Of a stretch of 43,477 nt of DNA, positions 36,207 to 43,402 are shown in pieces. A program made the position numbers and the translations under genes. Source of the DNA: Herbiconiux sp. (lineage in GTDB: Bacteria > Actinomycetota > Actinomycetes > Actinomycetales > Microbacteriaceae); NCBI RefSeq assembly GCF_023264855.1, contig NZ_JAHFUW010000040.1, positions 1 to 43,477 of the forward strand, written 5' to 3'. Each line of letters starts with the position of its first letter. The first letter of the stretch is position 1. Below the pieces are notes generated by a model. It saw only the letters and a program-made list of their open reading frames with translations, did not search any database and had not been told where the DNA came from.

Positions 36207-37220
36207 CTAGAGCTCAGCCCGCAACCGCGGCAAAATCTCGTTCCCGTAGAGCTCGATGAAGCGCTTCTGGTCGGCCCCCGGGCCGTGGAACACGAGGTGC
36301 CGGAACCCGAGGTCGAGGTACTCCTTGATGCGCGCCACGTGCTCGTCGGGGTCGGTCGACACGATCCAGCGCGAGGCCGCCCGTTCGATCGGCAGCTCGT
36401 CGGCGAGGCGCTGCATCTCGACCGGGCTGTGCACGGTCATCTTCTCCTCGGGGGTCAGCGCCAGCGGCGCCCAGTACCGCGTGTCCTGCAGTGCCCGCTC
36501 GCGGTCATGGTCGAACGAGACCTTCATCTCCATCAGGGTGTCGACCTCGCCCTCGGCGCGGCCGCCCTTCTCGATGCCCTCCGCCAGCGCCGGCAGCAGC
36601 GTGTCGGTGTAGAGCTCGCGGGCCTTGCCCGAGGTGGTGATGAAGCCTGAGGCCATCCGTCCCGCCAGTCGGGTGGCGGCGGGCCCGGATGCGCCGATGT
36701 AGATGGGAACCGGAGTGTCGGGGCGGTCGTAGATGGTGGCATCCTGCGTGTGGAAGTACTGCCCGTCGAAGGTGACCCGGTCTTCGCTCCACAGCTTTTC
36801 GATCAGCGTGATCGCCTCTTTCAGACGGGCGAACCGCTCCTTCATCTCGGGCCATTCGAACCCGAGGGCGACCTCGTTGAGCGCCTCACCCGATCCGACG
36901 CCCAGGATGACGCGCCCCGGGAACATCGACCCGAGCGTGCCGAACGCCTGTGCCACCACGCCCGGGTGGTACCGGAACGACGGGGTGAGCACCGATGTGC
37001 CCATGATGATGCGCTCGGTGCTGGCACCGAGTGCGCCGAGCCACGGCATCGCCGCCGGAGCGTGCCCGCCCTCGTGGTTCCACGGCTGCAGGTGGTCGGA
37101 GACGAAGATCGAGTCGAATCCGTTCTTCTCGGCCAGGATGCCGTACTCGAGCAGCTCGGTGGGGCCGAACTGCTCGGCCGAGGCCTTGTAACCGAAACGG
37201 ATGGGCTGGGCTTGGTTCAC
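36207..37220 (-). CDS. fgd: F420-dependent glucose-6-phosphate dehydrogenase
   Basis: A 337-residue luciferase-like enzyme that uses coenzyme F420 to oxidise glucose-6-phosphate and so supplies reduced F420. It aligns closely, from memory, with mycobacterial Fgd1: FGYKASAEQF, SDHLQPWNHEGGHAP, GTSVLTPSFRYHP and GVGSGEALNE. The catalytic residues correspond to D42, H43, W47 and E112. GTG 37220 has GAGGA upstream. It implies the organism makes F420. Followed on the same strand by nothing until repeat C. Confidence 0.92.
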   Translation of the reverse strand: MNQAQPIRFGYKASAEQFGPTELLEYGILAEKNGFDSIFVSDHLQPWNHEGGHAPAAMPWLGALGASTERIIMGTSVLTPSFRYHPGVVAQAFGTLGSMFPGRVILGVGSGEALNEVALGFEWPEMKERFARLKEAITLIEKLWSEDRVTFDGQYFHTQDATIYDRPDTPVPIYIGASGPAATRLAGRMASGFITTSGKARELYTDTLLPALAEGIEKGGRAEGEVDTLMEMKVSFDHDRERALQDTRYWAPLALTPEEKMTVHSPVEMQRLADELPIERAASRWIVSTDPDEHVARIKEYLDLGFRHLVFHGPGADQKRFIELYGNEILPRLRAEL

Positions 37221-37272
37221 GTGATCCTCGAGTCTCTCGGAGTGCCGATGAACCCAGTCTATTTGCGTGCGG

Positions 37273-37620
37273 TCAGGCGCGGATGAGCGCCACCGCCTCG
37301 TCGAAACTCTGCACCGGGGTCATCAGCAGCCCGACGTCGTCGGCCAAGGGCCCGGCGAGGCCGTCGGCGATCACGATCACGGCGGCATCCGCCAGCCGGC
37401 AGACCCGGATCTTGTAATTGATCGAGACCCGCTCCCCCGACCGCTGCTGGATGATCACCACATCGGTGGGGAAGGCCGGGCTGGTGAGCATCTGGCCGAG
37501 CGAGGCCGCCGCGATCTGCAGTTCGAGCTCCGGGACCGCCCGCAGCGCCTCGGATTTGGCTGCCAGCACGTCGGCGTCGGCATCGAACAGCCCGACGGTC
37601 GTCACGCGCCCCTGCGGCAT
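37273..37620 (-). CDS. Degenerate response-regulator receiver domain
   Basis: A 115-residue stand-alone protein with a receiver-like beta/alpha pattern. The acidic pocket is partly present (D13 and D15 in VGLFDADADVL), but the phosphorylation site expected after PTDVVII is Q58 instead of Asp, and the usual Lys-Pro of the fifth strand reads T101-P102. It therefore cannot be phosphorylated in the normal way. No kinase or output domain is adjacent. It may work by protein contact. The start at ATG 37620 is the best of several. It lies 52 nt upstream of fgd on the same strand. Confidence 0.65.
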   Translation of the reverse strand: MPQGRVTTVGLFDADADVLAAKSEALRAVPELELQIAAASLGQMLTSPAFPTDVVIIQQRSGERVSINYKIRVCRLADAAVIVIADGLAGPLADDVGLLMTPVQSFDEAVALIRA

Positions 37621-37783
37621 CGGCGCCTCCCGGACGGGCCGATCCCCCGGCGGCAGGGAATCGCCTTGGTGCTCTGCGGGCCGGCGGACTGCCGGTCGAT
37701 CTCTCACGCTACGGTGCGCTCGGGATGCCCGCACTACCGAATGTACTCACTTCCTGCGGATTCCCCACCCCTGCTCCGAACGA

Positions 37784-37957
37784 TCAAGCTCCGGGGACGT
37801 CGGGCTTGCCGGGCCGCACTTCGGCGTCGTCGCGCACGTCGATGCGCGTGACACCGTTCGAGGTCTCGGTCACGTCGATGCGCGGCGCGGCATCCGCTTC
37901 GGTGGATTTCGGGGCGGCGGTGAGCTGATCTTCGCGCTTGTCGGCAGAACTGGTCAT
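37784..37957 (-). CDS. 57-residue acidic microprotein
   Basis: A short open frame starting ATG 37957: hydrophilic, with an internal near-repeat RIDVTETSNGVTRIDVRDDAE (split at the Gly) and a VRPGKPDVPGA end. GC-rich codon use matches the chromosome. I recall similar short proteins in Microbacteriaceae but cannot name a function. No strong ribosome site is seen. It is divergent from the Tat-signal protein across 150 nt. Confidence 0.55.
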   Translation of the reverse strand: MTSSADKREDQLTAAPKSTEADAAPRIDVTETSNGVTRIDVRDDAEVRPGKPDVPGA

Positions 37958-38108
37958 GTCGCCCAGTCAACTCCCCCGCGCCGTCCCGCGCACCCGCCGC
38001 GCCGTGCGCTCCGTGTGTCGTCGCACCCGCAGCAGCAGCGGAGATCTCCACGCCGAGGCACCGGACTCTCCGACGTATGATGAGGTGAGGAACTTCCGGG
38101 GGGATGTT

Positions 38109-38978
38109 GTGAGCGAAGACGAAAAGCCAGACGGTGTCGGTCGACGAGCCCTACTCATCGCTGGGGTGTCAACGGCAGCCACTGGCGCGGCCGTGCTGGC
38201 TTCCGCCCCGCAAGAAGCCACAGCGTGGGTGAAGCCCGTGGTGCGCGCCACAGTCGGTCTACCACTCGCGGCCGCAAGTGAGCCAGCACCGACGCCCCGA
38301 GATCTGACCTTCACCGTTGTGAGACCACCGCCCATCAACAGCACTGTGGTGTCAGGGCTGATGATCATCAAGAACGATGCCGACATCGCGGCCGACAATG
38401 TCCTGGGCTACGTCCGCAACGACACCGCCGTCGGGTTCGAGGTCGTCGGCTTGCGGTCAGTGGGCAGCTTTCCGCTCGCCGTGAGCGGCTCCACATTCAC
38501 CAGCTCCAGCCCCTTGCCTCCCGGAGCGGAAGCTCGCGTCGCCGTCGACTACGCCTACACCGACGAATACGAACAGAAGCAGACCAGCGGGTACTTCGCT
38601 TTCTCTCTGAAAGCGGATGCGCCGTTCCGGAACACCGGTGACTACATCGAAGTCTTCCACGAGCAAGAAGTCGCCGACCCCCCACTGGTCGACAACTACC
38701 GGCCGTACATCTCTAACGATCCCTATCCCCGGCGCCCTGGTTCCGTGCTCAAAGGGTCAGCACGTTCGACGCAGTCCGTCCCCGAGCCGGATCACCTCGA
38801 GTTCACCTGGCTTCGTGACCTGCAGCCCATCCCCGGCGCTCATGGGATCTCCTACACTGCCACCGAGGATGACGTCGGCCACCAGATCTACTTCGCTGTC
38901 GCCTACTCCAAGGCGGGGTACACCACCTCGCACAGCCATAGCGAAGGAGTACCGATCGGACCCGGGCCGGGATGGTGA
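38109..38978 (+). CDS. Secreted protein with Tat-like signal and Ig-like domain
   Basis: A 289-residue protein. A twin-arginine-type signal (GVGRRALLIAG, then a hydrophobic run to ASAPQEATA) suggests export. The middle is a beta-rich segment with charged loops; the C-terminus (from about residue 195: PRRPGSVLKGSA, FTWLRDLQPIPGA, YTATEDDVGHQIYFAVAYSKAGY) matches the bacterial Ig-like repeat pattern common in actinobacterial wall proteins. GTG 38109 has a GGGGGG stretch 5 nt upstream. Codon use is slightly less GC-biased than the neighbours to the left. Function unknown. Confidence 0.75.
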   Translation: MSEDEKPDGVGRRALLIAGVSTAATGAAVLASAPQEATAWVKPVVRATVGLPLAAASEPAPTPRDLTFTVVRPPPINSTVVSGLMIIKNDADIAADNVLGYVRNDTAVGFEVVGLRSVGSFPLAVSGSTFTSSSPLPPGAEARVAVDYAYTDEYEQKQTSGYFAFSLKADAPFRNTGDYIEVFHEQEVADPPLVDNYRPYISNDPYPRRPGSVLKGSARSTQSVPEPDHLEFTWLRDLQPIPGAHGISYTATEDDVGHQIYFAVAYSKAGYTTSHSHSEGVPIGPGPGW

Positions 38979-39370
38979 AGCCGGTATCACTACTGGGACT
39001 CGAAAGCTAGTCCGGCCCGCTAGATGACGCGTGAGTCCCAACATCCGCGTGATCACGGGGCGCAAGAGATGCACTTGAGTAGTTGCGCGCGGCTATGACC
39101 TTTCGAGGTGTGTCCAAAACACGGACCTGTCCGAGGCTCGCGATGAAGAGCGGGTCCCGGGACCGCATTCCTCCCGGCGGTTCAAAGGCCGGGAGTCTAG
39201 TGACTCGCCCGCCTCACGTCACAGGTCTCAGATCGTGATCGGGGCGGAGGTGAGGATGCTCACTCGGCTAGCGAAGCCCCTACCTCGTCGGGAGACTTGC
39301 CCAATGAAGGCCGAGCCACGCGTTTAGTTCCAGTAGCGCTGATGTTCCACCCGTCCGGACGAAGCTGCCG
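38979..39370. other. 392-nt gap between convergent genes, no coding evidence
   Basis: I find no credible ORF. It contains a small hairpin GGACT/AGTCC just after the Tat-signal gene, a GTCC-N7-GGAC inverted repeat near 39112-39126 and the stronger hairpin at 39171-39195. It marks the shift to lower GC and looser packing. Confidence 0.6.
39171..39195. terminator. Candidate bidirectional hairpin terminator
   Basis: Perfect 8-bp stem CTCCCGGC/GCCGGGAG (39171-39178 with 39188-39195), 9-nt loop, between convergent genes. No T tract on either side. Confidence 0.4.
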
Positions 39371-40996
39371 CTAGGACGGTGTGGCGGCGGCGCCAAGGAG
39401 GACGGGGAAAAACCCGTTGGTCCCGCCCGACGCTACATACAGCTTGCCGTCGGTTCGCCCAGCAACCTGCACATCAGCACCTTGTCCGAACGCCGTCGAG
39501 AAGCTGTACTGGTTGGTGATTGCCGAGTCGATGTTGTTACCCACACAGGTGAAGTTCTTCAGCGCACCACTTGTCTTGATGCCGATAACGCCAGAAGAAC
39601 CTCCGTCTGAGGCTCCGAGAGTGACAAGGTTGCCGATCAGCGACACATTGTCGGGCCGAATAGTCGCCGCACCCACCGTGTTGGGCTGAACGAGAATTGC
39701 GGCTCTATACACATCAGGAAGGGTTCTCCTCACGGTTGCGGGCTGTCCCGACGTACTGACTGCGTAGGCCGGCGTGCCCGGCACATATGGGTCCGAAGTC
39801 GTTCCGGTACCCGTCTGAGGGTGATACGTGTAGGGCTCGTCCTTCTCTACTTCCGTTCCCCCGCTTGTGGGCGTTATCGAAGCGTCACCCACCCTGATGC
39901 TTCCCGGGCCGAGATTGACGAACGTGTAGGGAACCGAGCCCGAGTAGACGAACGTCGCGGTGGTCCCAACGACGGTCGTTCGGACGATACCGCCAGCGGG
40001 ATTCCGGATCTTGTTTCCGATCACCAGGACGTCAGAGACGCCCTCGACGCTGATGCCGTTTCGGTCGGTGCCGACGATGTGGTTCCCCGAGACGATATGG
40101 TTTCCGACGGTGTATCCGCCACTAGCCACAGCGTCGGGGCGTGCGTGCACGGCGATTCCGATGTCGTTGAGAGACTGCAGCCGCGGGTTGTCGATCACGC
40201 TGCAGGAACGCGACGCACCGAGGTAGATACAAACCTGGTTCGTGGTGGCTCTCGTGCCCGACACGACGACGCCTACACATCCGCCGGCGATCATCACCGC
40301 AGTGTCATCCGACTGCAGGACGACATTGTCTCGAACGGTTCCACCGGTGACACCCGAGTAGTAGATCGCCGTCCACGGAGGGGTATCCGCCGAATAGCGC
40401 TCGATCTCGTCAAACGTGTTCCCATCGCAAGAGACGTTCTCTGATCCGAGGTCGCTTCCTTCACTTGTGGAATCGTTCCGGGCTACTTCAATCGCAACAT
40501 TGCGATGCGAGCCCGCGAAGTGGTTGTGGGAAATCGTGATGTCGCTCGATATGCCGCGAGGCGAAGTATCGACGGCTGATCCCGACTGAATCTGCACAGA
40601 CCTCGCACCGTTGATGATGGTCATTCCGGTTACCGACACATTTTGGGAGTTTCTTATTCTGATCCGGTTCGATCTCTCCGTGTTTCCTGCCGCCGGCCCG
40701 GCGTCGAGTGTTCCGCCGCCGGTCACGTGAGTGTTCCGACACCCATCGAAGAAGATCAGATTGGAGGAGCTCGTGCTCTCCTTGGCTAGCGCCCCACCGT
40801 GCTCGATGACAAGCGTCACGTTGTCTGCACCCACGTACGCCCCCGTTGTCACAATTCGCTGGCCGGTCAGGATGATCAGATTTCCACCACCTGCGTCGGA
40901 CAAATTGAGAGCGGCCGTGTTGAGCGCGACCTGTTGCGGATTTGCGGATGTGGTATTCGCTACGACGCCGTGCTCTGTAGCAACCCAATTCGGCAT
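39371..40996 (-). CDS. Right-handed beta-helix protein, tailspike-like
   Basis: A 541-residue protein with the N-terminal pattern of pectate-lyase-type beta helices (ANPQQVALNTAALNLSDAGGGNLIILTGQRIVTTG, split here by coil turns) and many short turns with N-x-V/I and G-N-x-I repeats such as VSGNHIVGTDRNGISVEG. No signal peptide. ATG 40996 has GGGGGA 7 nt upstream. Codon use is less GC-biased than the chromosome. The fold, absence of a signal peptide and nearby holin-like gene suggest a phage tailspike or depolymerase, but polysaccharide lyase or structural roles are open. Confidence 0.72.
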   Translation of the reverse strand: MPNWVATEHGVVANTTSANPQQVALNTAALNLSDAGGGNLIILTGQRIVTTGAYVGADNVTLVIEHGGALAKESTSSSNLIFFDGCRNTHVTGGGTLDAGPAAGNTERSNRIRIRNSQNVSVTGMTIINGARSVQIQSGSAVDTSPRGISSDITISHNHFAGSHRNVAIEVARNDSTSEGSDLGSENVSCDGNTFDEIERYSADTPPWTAIYYSGVTGGTVRDNVVLQSDDTAVMIAGGCVGVVVSGTRATTNQVCIYLGASRSCSVIDNPRLQSLNDIGIAVHARPDAVASGGYTVGNHIVSGNHIVGTDRNGISVEGVSDVLVIGNKIRNPAGGIVRTTVVGTTATFVYSGSVPYTFVNLGPGSIRVGDASITPTSGGTEVEKDEPYTYHPQTGTGTTSDPYVPGTPAYAVSTSGQPATVRRTLPDVYRAAILVQPNTVGAATIRPDNVSLIGNLVTLGASDGGSSGVIGIKTSGALKNFTCVGNNIDSAITNQYSFSTAFGQGADVQVAGRTDGKLYVASGGTNGFFPVLLGAAATPS

Positions 40997-41294
40997 ATAC
41001 TTTTCCCCCGCTAGAAATCGACCTGATTCGAGCAGCGACCCCTCCGCTGACGGTTGCAATCTACACGCGTAGGGCTCACCATTGCGAGAGGCAAAATTGC
41101 CGCCGCTCCCAAATGCTCACGATCTGAGCGAACGCCTGGACCGAGGCGGGCTTGGCTGGCGTATCGCCTGGGTGCAGCTCGGCGCCGAACGCGTCAGCCG
41201 TCAGCGAAACTGGCCGTGGGCGCGTCAGGACGTTTTCAATCGCGTGCAAGACGACTTCAGTCGCTATGCTCGCTTCACTAACATGAGGAGACTG

Positions 41295-41501
41295 ATGAGC
41301 TTCAGCGACGCGTTCGAGGCCATGAACCGCAACGACATCTTCACGGAAGAGATGATCGAAGCCGAGGCCCAGGATCTAGCGAACCGTGTGCGCGACAACG
41401 GTGCACCGATCGCGCAGGCCGAACTGGAGCTCGAGCAGCACAACCCCGGTCTAGCGGCGAGGGTGCGTGCCCGCGCTACGGACATCCTCGCCGGGCAGTG
41501 A
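41295..41501 (+). CDS. 68-residue helical protein of unknown function
   Basis: A small acidic, probably all-helical protein (MSFSDAFEAMNRNDIF, then EEMIEAEAQDLANRVRD and LEQHNPGLAARVRARA). GAGGAG ends 4 nt before ATG 41295; an ATG at 41283 and a longer reading from 41082 are alternatives, but the extra sequence looks non-coding. It stands alone in the accessory region. I do not recognise it. Confidence 0.55.
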   Translation: MSFSDAFEAMNRNDIFTEEMIEAEAQDLANRVRDNGAPIAQAELELEQHNPGLAARVRARATDILAGQ

Positions 41502-41608
41502 CAGCGATGTAATCGACAGGGGACGCTGCGAAGCGACCCCGGTCCGACATCAGATCGTAGCTGGAAGATGCACGTCGATAGTATGTCTCGCAGCCAGAGC
41601 AGCGCGTA

Positions 41609-42235
41609 TCAGTCGCTGGCCCTGGGCGGCGTGTAAGTGACCCGTGGAACGAGGTGACCGTCTGGCCCCAACGGGAGCATGAAGGTGGCCGCAGTAGGGG
41701 TGGGCGGATGGCGCTGAGCCTGATCCGCCTCAGGTACCCCTAAGCCGGCGAACGGTCTGATGTCCAGTAGGTCTCGAAGTCGCTTCGCCTTCCGACGGTC
41801 GTTTCGAGTGTTCCACTCCCACAAATCTGCTGCTCTACAGACGTCCTCGACGTACAGGTCGACCTGCAACTGAAGTTGCGAGTCGACGAGGTTGCAATGT
41901 GCCGAGCTACCGTTAGGTGGGGGCGGATTGAATTGGAAGCTGTCTAGCGTGTCTCGGGCCCTTTGGCTTGTGATGTCGACTGTGCCATTGTGCAGCATCG
42001 AGCAGCGCAACGCGTAGACGTCGTCTCCGCTCAGAAAGTCAGCGCCGCCATAACGGTAGATGGGCCCGACCCATTGGTTCCACCATGCCGCGTACTTCCT
42101 GCCATCCGTCTTACCGTTCGTGGCGTCGATGGAACTGCAAATGTCCGGAATCGCCATCGCGAGAACCAATGCGGCCGTCCAGTTGTGTTCGAGGATGGCC
42201 GCACGGGCAGCATGAATGATCTGCACGAGGATCAC
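41609..42235 (-). CDS. Protein with HEPN-like R-x4-H motif
   Basis: A roughly 208-residue protein. The first half (HNWTAALVLAMAIPDICSSI, then YAAWWNQWVGPIY, FLSGDDVYALRCSMLHNG) resembles a widespread hypothetical family. The segment R77-C-S-M-L-H82 is an R-x4-H motif like that of HEPN ribonucleases. The second half is basic and proline-rich at its end. The start is uncertain (GTG 42235 or 42226; no clear ribosome site). Location beside phage-like genes would fit a defence or toxin role, but that is inference. Confidence 0.6.
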   Translation of the reverse strand: MILVQIIHAARAAILEHNWTAALVLAMAIPDICSSIDATNGKTDGRKYAAWWNQWVGPIYRYGGADFLSGDDVYALRCSMLHNGTVDITSQRARDTLDSFQFNPPPPNGSSAHCNLVDSQLQLQVDLYVEDVCRAADLWEWNTRNDRRKAKRLRDLLDIRPFAGLGVPEADQAQRHPPTPTAATFMLPLGPDGHLVPRVTYTPPRASD

Positions 42236-42288
42236 GCTAGCGCCAACAAACACACAGGGGGCCCGGCAGGGTACCGATCTACCAAAAA

Positions 42289-42329
42289 TGAGCCCCCGGC
42301 CGACCCGTGAGGACCGAGCAGGGGGCTCA
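42289..42329 (-). terminator. Rho-independent terminator, minus strand
   Basis: Read on the minus strand, a stem TGAGCCCCC/GGGGGCTCA (42321-42329 with 42289-42297) is followed directly by TTTTT. It would stop transcripts from the holin-like gene before the HEPN-like gene. Confidence 0.75.
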
Positions 42330-42473
42330 GTTGCTTGATCGTCAAGCGGCGTCGCCCTTGGCGGGTACGTTTGGGGACAGGACCCGTGAGCTGAAAGATG
42401 CCGACCAGTCCGGCGATGATGAAGCCGGGGCTCGATTATTTTGTAACGCGCTCGTAACCCGTGGTTAGGAAAC

Positions 42474-42488
42474 GAGACGTACAGTCTC
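42474..42488. promoter_or_regulatory. Inverted repeat before the 52-residue microprotein
   Basis: GAGAC-N5-GTCTC inverted repeat ending 4 nt before ATG 42493, where a ribosome site would be expected. It could be an operator or a hairpin that hides the start. Confidence 0.4.
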
Positions 42489-42492
42489 ATTC

Positions 42493-42651
42493 ATGCCGTC
42501 GACGTCGATTCGTCGCCGGAAGCGACGCCACACCCGCTACTACCCTGACGCTCGGGTCGAGAAGCTGCAGCGCATCGGAGTAGGTCTACTCCTGGTGGTT
42601 TGCGCAGCGCTGGCTGTGGGTCTTGCGTGGGCGGCCGTCACAAACCGGTGA
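42493..42651 (+). CDS. 52-residue basic single-helix membrane microprotein
   Basis: An open frame with an Arg/Lys-rich start (MPSTSIRRRKRRHTRYYP), then one clear transmembrane helix (IGVGLLLVVCAALAVGLAWAA) and a short end. The positive-inside pattern favours a real membrane protein. No Shine-Dalgarno is seen; instead an inverted repeat abuts the start. Its 3' end overlaps the holin-like gene tail-to-tail by 14 nt. Could be a small phage membrane protein or toxin-like peptide; function unknown. Confidence 0.5.
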   Translation: MPSTSIRRRKRRHTRYYPDARVEKLQRIGVGLLLVVCAALAVGLAWAAVTNR

Positions 42652-42952
42652 CGGCACGCCTCGGCACGTAGCCGAGGCCGATCTTCGTCAGCCACGCGTT
42701 CAGCACCGGGTTGGCCATCAGCCGAGCGACGAGCCGCATCAGCAGCGCGGTGGCCACGACGATCCCGTTGAGGACCACGAAAGTCCAGTCAGGGATGACG
42801 AAGTCGGCCTGCTCCTTCAGGGTCTGCAGGATGATCGCCGCGGCGACATTGACGATCGGGACGAGGACCACGAGCGCCTGCACGCCGGTGCGGAGGGCCT
42901 GCTGGGTCTTGAACCAGATCTCGGGGACGGTGGTGGTGTCGATGTACGTCAT
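42638..42952 (-). CDS. Holin-like small membrane protein
   Basis: A 104-residue protein with two transmembrane helices (GVQALVVLVPIVNVAAAIILQ and FVVLNGIVVATALLMRLVARL) joined by a short polar loop, a hydrophilic N-terminus and a basic C-terminus (YVPRRAVTGL). This layout is that of class II phage holins of actinophages. ATG at 42952 chosen because the sequence before it is poor; an upstream start at 43033 is possible. No endolysin gene is adjacent in the window. A terminator lies about 300 nt downstream. Confidence 0.6.
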   Translation of the reverse strand: MTYIDTTTVPEIWFKTQQALRTGVQALVVLVPIVNVAAAIILQTLKEQADFVIPDWTFVVLNGIVVATALLMRLVARLMANPVLNAWLTKIGLGYVPRRAVTGL

Positions 42953-43159
42953 GCTGTCTTCGACCTCGGCGATGTCGGCCGGGGCGAGGTTGGGGCCGGC
43001 CGAGTCGCCGGTCCGTGTCCAGCAAGCGAGCAAGAAATTGCTCCGATCTCCCTACATCCGCGGAAATAAGCGGATCTGCGCGACGCGAAAGACGTACCCC
43101 CACTGGGACTCGAAGCATGTTTCAACACCTTAGACGCCGGGCCAAAAGCACGAGACGCC

Positions 43160-43177
43160 CCTGATTTCAGGCTTTTT
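43160..43177 (+). terminator. Small hairpin with T tract
   Basis: Stem CCTGA/TCAGG with a 2-nt loop, then C and TTTTT (43173-43177). Short stem, so a weak terminator at best. Confidence 0.4.
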
Positions 43178-43219
43178 GGATCACTGCAGTCAGGCTGAAT
43201 CAGGTCTAATTCGCATGGC

Positions 43220-43239
43220 TTGTGGGTGAATTGTGGGTG
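43220..43239. promoter_or_regulatory. Helically phased direct repeat
   Basis: TTGTGGGTG occurs twice with starts 11 nt apart, about one helical turn, upstream of the possible promoter at 43275. A plausible site for cooperative regulator binding. Confidence 0.35.
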
Positions 43240-43387
43240 CGGCTGAATTCCAAAGCTCGCCGAGATTGGATCAGTTGACGGTTGCTCAACTAATTTTAAA
43301 CAGAGCTCTCCCTTCCGACGGAGGTGGTGTTTTTTGAGCTAGTCGCGCTTGCGCGGGCGGTCAAGTCCCGTGGAGTGGTGTAACGAA

Positions 43388-43402
43388 CATTCTTCGAGAA
43401 TG
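43388..43402. promoter_or_regulatory. Palindrome CATTCT-TCG-AGAATG
   Basis: Perfect 6-bp arms with a 3-nt centre, just downstream of the possible promoter and leader ORF at the right edge. Candidate operator or attenuator hairpin. Confidence 0.4.

Noticed and set aside
39166-39200. CGGCGGTTCAAAGGCC near a strong stem, reminiscent of a tRNA T-loop
   Set aside because: No cloverleaf, anticodon arm or acceptor stem can be built around it; better read as a hairpin terminator.
38993-43110. Shared 13-mer ACTGGGACTCGAA at about 38994 and 43102, resembling the reverse complement of a tRNA T-arm and so a possible att pair
   Set aside because: A 13-nt match is expected by chance in a window this long, the flanks do not form a tRNA T stem or acceptor, and at the left site the bases are part of a GGACT/AGTCC hairpin. 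Not evidence for attachment sites.
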